Positions 14,834 to 21,309 of a stretch of DNA of 21,309 nt are shown here, piece by piece. The notes beneath the pieces are model-generated. The model did not search any database. It saw nothing but the letters and a program-made list of their open reading frames with translations, and was not told the DNA's origin. Every line of letters begins with the position of its first letter. The first letter of the stretch is position 1. Origin of the DNA: Clostridia bacterium (GTDB lineage Bacteria > Bacillota_E > SLMV01 > PUMD01); NCBI GenBank assembly GCA_003563755.1, contig PWUB01000151.1:1-21309 (forward strand), given 5' to 3'. The position numbers were made by a program, and so were the translations under genes.

Positions 14834-16195
14834 TCAGCCAGGAACATCCCGCTTCTCATACCGCAGCACCATGTCGTAGCCCATCTCCTCTATTATCTCC
14901 CGAATCTCCCCCGGACTCTTCTTCCTCAGGGGAATTTCGTCCATTGTCGCCAGCCTCAGCAAAATGCGGGCCACCCGCACCGCATCCATCTGCAGAAACC
15001 GCGGGTTCACCTTGTCGAGGGAATCCCAGTACGTGTGACCGTAGCCCCGGGGCGCTCCCTGGCTGCCCCGCTGGCCCGATCTCAGGGTAGCGGAGGGGAT
15101 TCCCCGGGCTGAAAACGGGTACATGTCGGAATACAGTCCGAAGGAGCTGCCGACGGACATGTCACCCTCGAACATCCCCCGGGCCATGTCCTTGAAAAAG
15201 CTGACCCCTTCCGGCCATCCCTGCAGGGTGAAGGAGGTTCTGTCACCCCTGCCGGCACCGTCCAGGTTCAGCATGAACACTGTGTTGTCGTCGGCGTGAG
15301 TCTGCACGTAGTTGTCAGAACCCAGAAGGCCCATCTCCTCCTGGGCGAAGCCGACGAAACGGATCGTGCGCCTCAGGTGCTCACCGTGGGGGGCGAGGGC
15401 CCGCAGTGCCTCGAGGACCACCGCCGTGCCGGCACCGTTGTCAGCTGCCCCCTGGCTGATGTCATGCCCGTCGTAGTGGCCGCCGACGACCAACACCTCG
15501 TCGGGGCGGCTGCTGCCCTTAAGCTCCCCTATCACGTTGTGAGAGGTGGTATCGAAGATGCGGTTGGTCGATGTTATCTGGAGGCTGATGTCACCGTGGC
15601 GTCGGAGCCTCAGGATTTCGTGACCCGTCTCGTAGGAGACGGAGATGGCGGGAACCTCGCATGCCTGGCCGAAACGGGCCGAACCGGTCTCGGGCAGCCC
15701 ACCGGGCTCACCACGCATCCAGATGAAACCCACGGCCCCGGCCTCCAGGGCCCTGCCGAGTTTCTCCCCGCGGTGCATGGAACGGTGGTAGAACCTGGGC
15801 GTCGCCGTCGTCACCATGACAATGGAGCCCTTCATGCGGTCTGCGTTTTCCTCGTAGGCCTGGGGATGTCCGTCACCCAGATACACCAGGGGTGCCTGCA
15901 CCTCGCCCGGAGGACAGTTGGGGAGAGCTATGCAGTCGAAGGACTGCTCCCGCGGTGCGGTCACCTTCAACCCGGTACTCTTACGCTCCCAGCCCACGCA
16001 CTCGAACTCCTCGCACCACGCCTCGTCGGCACCTGCCTTCCGGAAGTGTTCCTCGATGAAGGCCGCGGCCTGGCGTTCCTGCACGCTGCCTCCGAACCTG
16101 GGACCGTAACCCTCCACCAGCTCGATCAAAAAGTCCATGCCGGCCCTGGAAAGGTATAGATCTGCTAGGATCTCCCGGTCGATCCTTTCTAGCAC
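14834..16195 (-). CDS. M28-family metallopeptidase (aminopeptidase/carboxypeptidase type)
   Basis: The 453-residue protein is an M28 co-catalytic zinc peptidase with an inserted PA-like domain (about residues 100-205). The expected zinc-site residues are visible: His240 in GGHYDGHD, Asp252 in GAADNGAG, Glu286-Glu287 in AQEEMGLLGS, Asp312 in NLDGAG and His387 in YGHTYWDSLDKV. No signal peptide or membrane segment is seen, so it should be cytoplasmic. GTG 16195 is chosen because AGAGGAG lies about 10 nt upstream; the in-frame TTG at 16240 has no good ribosome site. It follows the M20 amidohydrolase gene by 110 bp. Its place beside a second amidohydrolase suggests peptide or N-acyl amino acid breakdown. 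Confidence 0.9.
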   Translation of the reverse strand: MLERIDREILADLYLSRAGMDFLIELVEGYGPRFGGSVQERQAAAFIEEHFRKAGADEAWCEEFECVGWERKSTGLKVTAPREQSFDCIALPNCPPGEVQAPLVYLGDGHPQAYEENADRMKGSIVMVTTATPRFYHRSMHRGEKLGRALEAGAVGFIWMRGEPGGLPETGSARFGQACEVPAISVSYETGHEILRLRRHGDISLQITSTNRIFDTTSHNVIGELKGSSRPDEVLVVGGHYDGHDISQGAADNGAGTAVVLEALRALAPHGEHLRRTIRFVGFAQEEMGLLGSDNYVQTHADDNTVFMLNLDGAGRGDRTSFTLQGWPEGVSFFKDMARGMFEGDMSVGSSFGLYSDMYPFSARGIPSATLRSGQRGSQGAPRGYGHTYWDSLDKVNPRFLQMDAVRVARILLRLATMDEIPLRKKSPGEIREIIEEMGYDMVLRYEKRDVPG

Positions 16196-16305
16196 TGTTC
16201 GGTCACTCCTCTCATCACACAGATAAGCTCGGACTGCCAATTGAGTTCGCCACCGCGAACAGTTAACCTGCCGGCAATGTCATCTGAGTCGGGCGGTTCC
16301 GAACG

Positions 16306-17895
16306 TCAGAGATAGACTCCCGGGTCAGAATTGGGAATCCACCACTCCTCGCCCCTGGCTGTAGTCACATACTCGGGCCACCTCAGGTCCACCGGCGGTT
16401 CGAAGTCGCCCGAGAGCAGGGGCCGCACCCACCGGTCTCCACCGACGCCGCCGCCGGTCCTCTGATCGAACTCCTTTTTGGCTCTGACCAGCTCCTCAGG
16501 ACGGCTGATCAGGTCCACGAAGGTGGCGGCGATGGTCTTGGCGGCAACGAACATACCGGGATCCATGACCTGCGGCTTTCCGGTCAGGGCATTGTTGGCC
16601 CAGGCAGGATAGGCAAAACCCGACCTCGGGGGCTTCAGGCGGGGACGGGCAGTGAACAGGCGGACCGTGGGAGCGTGCCACGTGTACTCAACGTAGTCAT
16701 CGGAGGTGAAGTTCTTCTGCCACCCGGGCAGACCGCTGCGCAGGGCTGCCTCGTGTTCCTCTGGCGGCGTGAGCCGCTGATGCACATCGGGGTAGGGATC
16801 CTGCATGGGGGTTAACCCGAGATTCTCCTGGAGGGCACGGCCGAAGGCGCGGGCCTCTTCACCATATGCCGGGGGGCCCACCAGCTGCAGGTTCCGGTAG
16901 GTGAGGTCACTGAGAGCGTGATTGGCGAGCCCCACCCGTGTCTTCGTCACCCACCTCATCGACACCTCGCATCCGGTCGCCCGGGCAGCCTGCCTGGCGT
17001 TTCGAACCAGCACGTCCTCGATCCGGCGCTGGATCTCGAGGGTCGGTGAACGCCAGGCGTACTGAATCTGGCTGAACCTCGGGGGCAGATTGTCGGCGGT
17101 GGCATCTCCTCCGACGAGGATGAATTCGTTCAGGGTCCAGGTTCCGGTGTGAGGAAACATGGCCTCCTTGGTGTACTTGGTCGTGGTGTACATCAGGCAC
17201 AGGGCATCGATGGCCCCTGGGCAGCGCGCGGCGGCGTGGGCGCTGCCCGAGGAAGGAATGAGATCCTGGTCCACCCACTCCTCCGGCCGGCTGCACTCGA
17301 AGGTGAAAACCGCGCTCCAGTACGAGCCACAGTGGGTATCATGCACCGTGGTATTAGCCCGGTGGGGGTGGTAGGCGATGAAGGCATCGGCCCCGTCGTA
17401 GTAGCCCCTGGCAGCATGAACGGGCTTGGATCCGCACATCTTCTCCGCCGGTTCACCGAACACCTTGATTGTCGCCTTGAGGTTGAATTCTTCAACGGCT
17501 CTCTTCGCGGCGAAAGCACCGGCCAGGGACGCCACTCCCAACACGGAATGGGGGTCTGTGTGGCCCGGTGCTGCCGGGTGCAGACCCTCCCGGGGAGCCC
17601 GGTACGGCACCGCCTGCTGCGAGTTCGCTGGTACCGCATCATATTCTGCGTAGGTTCCGAGGACGGGGCCACCCTCGCCGAAGGTGGCAGCGAAGGCGGT
17701 GGGCATGTCCCCGGAGCCCTCCTCGACAGAGAACCCCTCGGTCCGCAAAAGATCGCAGTAGGCCGCGGCCGACCTGTACTCCCGCCACGCCGGTTCCGCA
17801 TAGTCCCATATCTGCATGTGAAAGTCGGAGAACCAGTCTCTGTTGTCATCGATCCACTGCAGCACGAACCCTTTTTCCCGGCTTCGTTCCGTCAC
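16306..17895 (-). CDS. M20-family amidohydrolase, AbgB-like, with atypical metal-site residues
   Basis: The 529-residue protein resembles the AbgB subunit of p-aminobenzoyl-glutamate hydrolase and relatives, which cleave amide bonds in the cytoplasm. Recognisable segments are GTYAEYDAVPANSQ (residues 80-93), APGHTDPHSVLG (109-120), GEPAEKMCGSKPVHAARGYYD (148-168) and a C-terminal GMFVAAKTIAATFVDL. The usual family pattern is GHxCGHN, PAEEG and a late AHKGM. Here these read GHTDPH, PAEKM and VMDPGM, so a cysteine, a glutamate and a histidine normally near the metals are changed. GTG 17895 has GGGAGG 7 nt upstream. It lies between an alpha/beta hydrolase and an M28 peptidase. It may be a distinct subfamily with another substrate. 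Confidence 0.82.
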   Translation of the reverse strand: MTERSREKGFVLQWIDDNRDWFSDFHMQIWDYAEPAWREYRSAAAYCDLLRTEGFSVEEGSGDMPTAFAATFGEGGPVLGTYAEYDAVPANSQQAVPYRAPREGLHPAAPGHTDPHSVLGVASLAGAFAAKRAVEEFNLKATIKVFGEPAEKMCGSKPVHAARGYYDGADAFIAYHPHRANTTVHDTHCGSYWSAVFTFECSRPEEWVDQDLIPSSGSAHAAARCPGAIDALCLMYTTTKYTKEAMFPHTGTWTLNEFILVGGDATADNLPPRFSQIQYAWRSPTLEIQRRIEDVLVRNARQAARATGCEVSMRWVTKTRVGLANHALSDLTYRNLQLVGPPAYGEEARAFGRALQENLGLTPMQDPYPDVHQRLTPPEEHEAALRSGLPGWQKNFTSDDYVEYTWHAPTVRLFTARPRLKPPRSGFAYPAWANNALTGKPQVMDPGMFVAAKTIAATFVDLISRPEELVRAKKEFDQRTGGGVGGDRWVRPLLSGDFEPPVDLRWPEYVTTARGEEWWIPNSDPGVYL

Positions 17896-18069
17896 TGCTA
17901 TCCCTCCCGTACTGTCGATGACTCACCCTAATTTTTTGCCGCGGGTTCATGGGGATGAAGAGGGGCCGGGGTGACCGGATGCCCACAATACAGAAGCACA
18001 CATCGGCGGCGGAGGCCCCGGGACTCCGTGGCTCCGGCCCGACGGGATGGGATCTAGGTGATCACGATC

Positions 18070-18873
18070 TCAGAGCCGCTCAAGCCAGCTGCGAAGAAAC
18101 ATCGTCGACGGGCCCTCGCCCGAGAAGACTCCACCGGCCAGCTGGAAGTGGTCGCCGCCCCTTTCAACGTACAGGTCGGCGGGGGCCGCATTTCCCTCTC
18201 TCACCCTCTGTACGAACGACACAGAATTCTCGAGCTCCACGATCTCGTCTGCATCCCCGTGAATGCAGAGCACGGGTACCCTCTCATCGCCCCGTACCAG
18301 CCGGATCGGGTTTGCCTCATCGCGCTGCCCTTCACAGATCAAGAGATCATCCAGCAGAGTGTTGAGGTACGGGTTTCTGCAGGCATCCAGGTCCAGGGGC
18401 CCGCTGACCGAGACGAAACCGCACAGATCCGAAGGATCCACCGAGAGCTCAACCTGCCGCGACCGGTCATAGACGAGGAAGCTGGCGAGGTGAGCACCCG
18501 AGGAGCTCCCGATCACTACGACGCCGCCGGGAGGTGTACCCAGCTCCGCCAGGGTCTTTTTGCCGGAGACGTAGGCTCCAAAGATATCGTGAACCTGCAC
18601 CGGAAACCGGTGCTCGGGTGCCAGTCGATAGCCGGCCACGATCGTCGGATAGCCCATGCCCGCGAAGAAGGCTCCGACGTGTACGTATACGCGGGGAGTT
18701 CCGTGACTCCACCCGCCGGGGTGCACGAACAGCACCGCTCCGTCGGCCGTCGCCTCCCGAGGAACAAAGAGGAGGCTGTGCTGCTGTTGATCCGATCCGT
18801 ACCGATCAACGTGCACCTCGATGTCCTCCGGGGATCCGGTTTCCCCCGCCTCCCCCGCTGTGCAGCTGAACAC
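18070..18873 (-). CDS. Alpha/beta-hydrolase, esterase / arylformamidase-like
   Basis: The 267-residue protein has the alpha/beta-hydrolase layout of carboxylesterases and kynurenine-formamidase-like enzymes. The oxyanion motif is HPGGW at residues 51-55, the nucleophile Ser124 lies in GSSSGAH, the acid is probably Asp209 in HGDADEIV, and His242 lies in GGDHFQL. AGYRLAPEHRFP (residues 80-91) is a typical esterase segment. No signal peptide is visible. GTG 18873 has AGGAGGG about 10 nt upstream. It precedes the M20 amidohydrolase by 174 bp on the same strand, so a joint role in degrading an ester or amide substrate is plausible. The substrate is unknown. Confidence 0.87.
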   Translation of the reverse strand: MFSCTAGEAGETGSPEDIEVHVDRYGSDQQQHSLLFVPREATADGAVLFVHPGGWSHGTPRVYVHVGAFFAGMGYPTIVAGYRLAPEHRFPVQVHDIFGAYVSGKKTLAELGTPPGGVVVIGSSSGAHLASFLVYDRSRQVELSVDPSDLCGFVSVSGPLDLDACRNPYLNTLLDDLLICEGQRDEANPIRLVRGDERVPVLCIHGDADEIVELENSVSFVQRVREGNAAPADLYVERGGDHFQLAGGVFSGEGPSTMFLRSWLERL

Positions 18874-18879
18874 CCTGCA

Positions 18880-18933
18880 TCATCCCTCCTGTCTTCTCTT
18901 CTTCCACTCTTCTTCCACGTACGGCAGGTTCAT
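18880..18933 (-). other. Tiny open frame overlapping the hydrolase ribosome site
   Basis: A 17-codon frame reads MNLPYVEEEWKKRRQEG and stops inside the AGGAGGGATGATG stretch that serves the hydrolase start. The same frame continues upstream without a stop to about 19043 and has coding-like composition but no start codon. It may be a gene remnant or chance; its ATG has no properly spaced Shine-Dalgarno sequence. Confidence 0.2.
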
Positions 18934-19085
18934 GCCTTCAGCACTGAGAGGTCCATCGATGAGGGCGAAGGAAGGATTTCGCCGCGGACGGGAAGGACGC
19001 GCGCCCTGATCGAAAAGGTCGGCCGAACGGAGAATGCAGAGAGGGGCAAGGATCTCAGCCGTCCGTCTCCCCCATCAGGCAGGCA

Positions 19086-19673
19086 TCAGATCCCGGAGTC
19101 GGCCCCGCGTATGTCCCCGCCGATGGCTTCTGCGACTTCGCCGAGCGTCTCAGAAAAGGAACCTCTATCCACCTGCCAGGTCTTCGAGCGGGGATGCTGC
19201 TTGAGGTACTGCACCAGGGTATCCGAGGATCTCATGGGGACCGTGGCGAAAAGACGCAGATCATCCTCGACGATGCGCCGCACGACTTGTCGGAACTTCC
19301 TCGAGAACAGCTCCATCTTTCCAACCTCGTCGGCAACGAGCAGAGAGCTGCCCTCGGCCAGGCCCTTCTCCAGGGATCTCACCCCCACCCGGTCGAAGGA
19401 ATCAATATCCACGGCGTACTTGCCGACACGTGGTGATCCGGGTCCGACCCTTGCCAGGGCCGCATGCTCACCGTCAAGGGTGTGGATATCAAAGCCGATG
19501 CGCTTCGAGTTCTCCCGCACCTCCCGGGTGACGAATCCCCCGGCGTCGCAAGGGGACAGTTCGTCCAGTACCCGCTCGACGAGCGTCGTTTTCCCCGATC
19601 CGGGAAAACCGGTCACGATGTACACACCCATGGTTGACCGACTCACTCGACCGGATTGGTGTGATGGAGTCAT
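19086..19673 (-). CDS. THEP1-family nucleoside-triphosphatase
   Basis: The protein matches the THEP1 family (nucleoside-triphosphatase, COG1618 type), P-loop enzymes that hydrolyse ATP, GTP and other NTPs in vitro; their cellular role is unclear. The Walker A motif GFPGSGKTT lies at residues 22-30, GGFVTREVRENSKRIGFDI follows as in the family, and VADEVGKMEL carries the Walker B acid residues. ATG 19673 overlaps the stop of the upstream gene as ATGA and has GGAG 8 nt before it, giving 195 residues. The inner ATG 19631, giving 181 residues, would fit the family N-terminus better but lacks a ribosome site. It is the last gene of a three-gene operon. Confidence 0.88.
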   Translation of the reverse strand: MTPSHQSGRVSRSTMGVYIVTGFPGSGKTTLVERVLDELSPCDAGGFVTREVRENSKRIGFDIHTLDGEHAALARVGPGSPRVGKYAVDIDSFDRVGVRSLEKGLAEGSSLLVADEVGKMELFSRKFRQVVRRIVEDDLRLFATVPMRSSDTLVQYLKQHPRSKTWQVDRGSFSETLGEVAEAIGGDIRGADSGI

Positions 19674-20095
19674 CGCGAGATCTCCGAGGCAGCGAGGGCC
19701 ACGAGAAAGGACGCTACGCCGAAGAGGGCCAGGACGAGGATCTGTACCAAAACCCGCTGCAGTACCCATGAACCGAGAAGAACTGCCATGCGAAAGTCGC
19801 CTTCCAGGATGAGGGTCGGAAGAACGGTTCGGGCCGCTCCTCCGATGAGGGGGGGAATGAGGACGAGGGCCCCCACCCTGAGAAGACCGGGGCCGAGCTC
19901 CTCGATCAGCCATCCAGTCATGAAACCCGCGATGAAGGTGGTGACGTAAAGAGCCACCGAACCTGCCGGCAGGGGGGCGTACGGGCCGAATTCACCCGAG
20001 GAGCTGATGACCAGGTAGCTGATGATGAAGCACCAGGTCACGACGATCCAGTTGACGATCCTCCTGCGCCCAGCATCCTCGGAGTAGCCGTCCAT
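19670..20095 (-). CDS. Multi-pass membrane protein of unknown family
   Basis: This 141-residue protein has a short charged N-terminus (MDGYSEDAGRRR) and about four hydrophobic segments (residues roughly 14-31, 44-64, 70-90 and 103-135). No catalytic motif or known family is recognised. ATG 20095 has AGAGGTG 8 nt upstream; a TTG at 20131 overlaps the preceding stop but has no ribosome site. Its stop overlaps the THEP1 start by 4 bp, so the two are translationally coupled. Confidence 0.78.
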   Translation of the reverse strand: MDGYSEDAGRRRIVNWIVVTWCFIISYLVISSSGEFGPYAPLPAGSVALYVTTFIAGFMTGWLIEELGPGLLRVGALVLIPPLIGGAARTVLPTLILEGDFRMAVLLGSWVLQRVLVQILVLALFGVASFLVALAASEISR

Positions 20096-20127
20096 ATGAC
20101 TCACACCTCTCTCACCGTCTGCCCGGA

Positions 20128-20598
20128 TCAATCATCAAGAGCGCTGACGCGCCGCAGGACGAACCGGCCGGCCCTGGTGGGGTGTTCCAGGACCATCTCC
20201 ATCCGCACCGACCACGGGCCCTCGGTGACACACCCCTGTACCGTCGGCCGCCGGTCGGCGGGCAGGGAGCTCGTGAGAACTGTAGAAAAGGGTTGTTCCT
20301 CGCCCGACCTCACGACCAGGTCATCGGGGTGAATGGGCGCCGAAGCAATCAACCTGTTCTCCCAATCCAGTAGAAGGGAAAGGCGCGCGACCGTCACATC
20401 AACCTCACCGTCGTTAATAATAAGCAGGTGAACATCGAACCCGGTGGGGTCCTCCGTCTCGCACACCGCCACCAGTTCGATCCTAAAAGCAGTGAGACTG
20501 CGGTAGGACTCGTGCCACCTGGCCACAGTGACGCCCGTCAGCACCAGGCACACCAGGCATATTGTGAGACAGACGAACATCAGGGCTCTAAACCGCAC
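20128..20598 (-). CDS. Membrane-anchored extracytoplasmic protein of unknown function
   Basis: The 156-residue protein starts with MRFRALM and one hydrophobic segment (about residues 5-26), either a signal anchor or signal peptide without a lipobox. The rest reads as beta-rich: FRIELVAVCETEDPTGFDVHL, VTVARLSLLLDW, and WSVRMEMVLEHP. The pattern VHLLIINDGEVDVTVARL, with a pair of strands around a Gly-containing turn, recalls an immunoglobulin-like or LEA-2-like fold, but this is weak. GTG 20598 has GGGGAG 5 nt upstream. It is the first gene of the operon and is followed closely by the multi-pass membrane protein. Confidence 0.75.
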   Translation of the reverse strand: MRFRALMFVCLTICLVCLVLTGVTVARWHESYRSLTAFRIELVAVCETEDPTGFDVHLLIINDGEVDVTVARLSLLLDWENRLIASAPIHPDDLVVRSGEEQPFSTVLTSSLPADRRPTVQGCVTEGPWSVRMEMVLEHPTRAGRFVLRRVSALDD

Positions 20599-20664
20599 GA
20601 TGACTCCCCTCGGACCCTTTACATTGCACCGGCTGACCGCACGCGAGTAAGTAATCCCTGCTAA

Positions 20665-20693
20665 GTGTTACATACCCCACTCGGCGGTGTCAA
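20665..20693 (-). promoter_or_regulatory. Promoter of the THEP1 operon
   Basis: On the minus strand a perfect -35 TTGACA (20688-20693) is followed after 17 bp by TAACAC (20665-20670), only three of six matches; TGTAAC at 15 bp is an alternative. The leader to GTG 20598 would be about 60 nt. Confidence 0.45.
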
Positions 20694-20814
20694 AAGCCAG
20701 GAAGGTCAGTTTCAGGCACTCGGCACCGGTGTCACTGTCAGGGTACTCACCGCCGCTTCAGGTCGCTCCTCGTTTCGCCGGTCGCGGGCCTGCTGCGCAC
20801 CACTCACGGCTCCG

Positions 20815-21012
20815 TCACCCCCGACCGGGCTGAGAGGAAATCACCCTTCTCTCCCGGGAGCTCACTTGCATCCCACAGGAAGAGCCTCCGTTTCCGTGGT
20901 GTACTCTCATCCCAGGGATGAGTGCCTGCAGGGGTTTCCTCAACGGTTCCGTGAAATAGTCCTCGGACGGGCAGTCCGGTGTAAGGACAGCAATGATGAC
21001 CGGAGCCTTCAA
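20815..21012 (-). CDS. Short open frame overlapping the LysE stop, possible truncated gene
   Basis: A 65-codon frame starts at TTG 21012, which overlaps the stop of the LysE-type gene (TTGA). Its first part has real-protein character (KAPVIIAVLTPDCPSEDYFT, then EPLRKPLQALIPGMRVHHG), with a beta strand followed by a charged helix. The last 20 residues look random. A CTCATCC/GGATGAG hairpin lies inside it. It may be the front of a gene truncated by decay, or a small real protein. The family is not recognised. The remaining 216 bp up to 20598 hold no gene that I can see, only the promoter at 20665-20693. Confidence 0.35.
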   Translation of the reverse strand: MKAPVIIAVLTPDCPSEDYFTEPLRKPLQALIPGMRVHHGNGGSSCGMQVSSRERRVISSQPGRG

Positions 21013-21309
21013 CCAGGATCCGCGCCGACCCGGTGGAGCCTGTGGGCCGAGTAGATGAAGTAGAGGCCGATCAGGGCGATAACTATTCCCATGATGTGAA
21101 GCATCGACTGGTAGGTCTGATCGGTGAGGAACCTGCGCCCCGTTGCAGTGGCGACAGAAAGAACGCTCAACCACAGGATGTCGGAGCTTATGTGACCAGC
21201 AGCAAATATCCATCTTCCGCCCCTCACCTGGCCATGAGACCAGGCCAGTTGGGATGTGCCGACGGTTACCCACCAGAGGAACCAGTACGGATTGCCCAGA
21301 GTTGCCACC
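21009..21309 (-). CDS. LysE-family amino-acid/solute exporter, C-terminal part
   Basis: This is the 3' end of a gene whose start lies beyond the window. LysE/RhtB-type proteins export amino acids or related small solutes across the inner membrane. About 100 residues are visible. They begin with TLGNPYWFLWWVTVG, the family's conserved mid-protein Asn-Pro segment, followed by hydrophobic helices around residues 32-52 and 70-86 of this fragment. The end HRLHRVGADPG is soluble. GTG 21308 is an internal valine, not a start. The stop overlaps a possible short downstream frame by 4 bp. The substrate is not known. Confidence 0.82.
   Translation of the reverse strand, partial: VATLGNPYWFLWWVTVGTSQLAWSHGQVRGGRWIFAAGHISSDILWLSVLSVATATGRRFLTDQTYQSMLHIMGIVIALIGLYFIYSAHRLHRVGADPG

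Noticed and set aside
18058..19812. Plus-strand open frame of 584 codons
   Set aside because: It runs antisense to the alpha/beta hydrolase and the THEP1 gene, both with clear motifs, and is rich in Arg, Pro and Ser with no family features.
20800..20860. Possible glycine riboswitch, suggested by GGGAGAGA and CTCTCAG on the minus strand
   Set aside because: The characteristic GCCGAAGG-type core between them is missing.

Overview
The window is 21.3 kb of GC-rich bacterial chromosome. Every protein gene I can support, and the single tRNA gene, lies on the minus strand, so transcription runs from high to low coordinates. The gene content (tig-clpP-clpX, TldD/TldE, a short cobalamin-independent methionine-synthase-like protein, a Tat-exported molybdopterin reductase, a lactate-permease-family carrier and a THEP1-type NTPase), strong purine-rich Shine-Dalgarno sites and frequent GTG/TTG starts suggest an anaerobic or facultative Gram-positive-like bacterium, such as Bacillota or a deep Actinomycetota lineage. 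That placement is inference; no rRNA or other decisive marker is present.

Layout from low to high coordinates: (1) 1-2708 holds protein quality control: the N-terminus of clpX, then clpP, tig and a tRNA-Leu(UAG) with its own strong promoter. (2) 2799-6689 holds a MetE-like protein and the overlapping pair tldE/pmbA and tldD; a perfect 15-bp inverted repeat lies between pmbA and the MetE-like gene. (3) 6970-10600 is a three-gene respiratory operon: TorD-family chaperone, Tat-exported molybdopterin catalytic subunit with a Cys molybdenum ligand, and a four-cluster Fe-S subunit with a C-terminal membrane segment. No NrfD- or cytochrome-type membrane subunit is present. A 26-bp palindrome covers the -10 box of its promoter. 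(4) 10789-11239 looks like a decayed gene. (5) 11243-14141 holds a lactate-permease-type carrier, a two-helix small membrane protein and a GntR/FadR-type regulator; an inverted repeat just downstream of the carrier promoter is a plausible regulator site. (6) 14283-18873 encodes a DUF4870 membrane protein, an M28 peptidase, an AbgB-like M20 amidohydrolase with altered metal-site residues, and an alpha/beta hydrolase. (7) 19086-20598 is a tight operon of an anchored extracytoplasmic protein, a multi-pass membrane protein and a THEP1-family NTPase. (8) A 65-codon frame overlaps the end of a LysE-type transporter that runs off the window edge.

Taken together, the window combines housekeeping proteolysis, one anaerobic-type respiratory module of unknown substrate, and a peptide/amide and organic-acid utilisation region under a GntR regulator. 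I see no CRISPR array, phage, insertion sequence or recognisable defence system. The most interesting items are the respiratory operon with its palindromic promoter, the short MetE-like protein, and the amidohydrolase with an atypical metal site.
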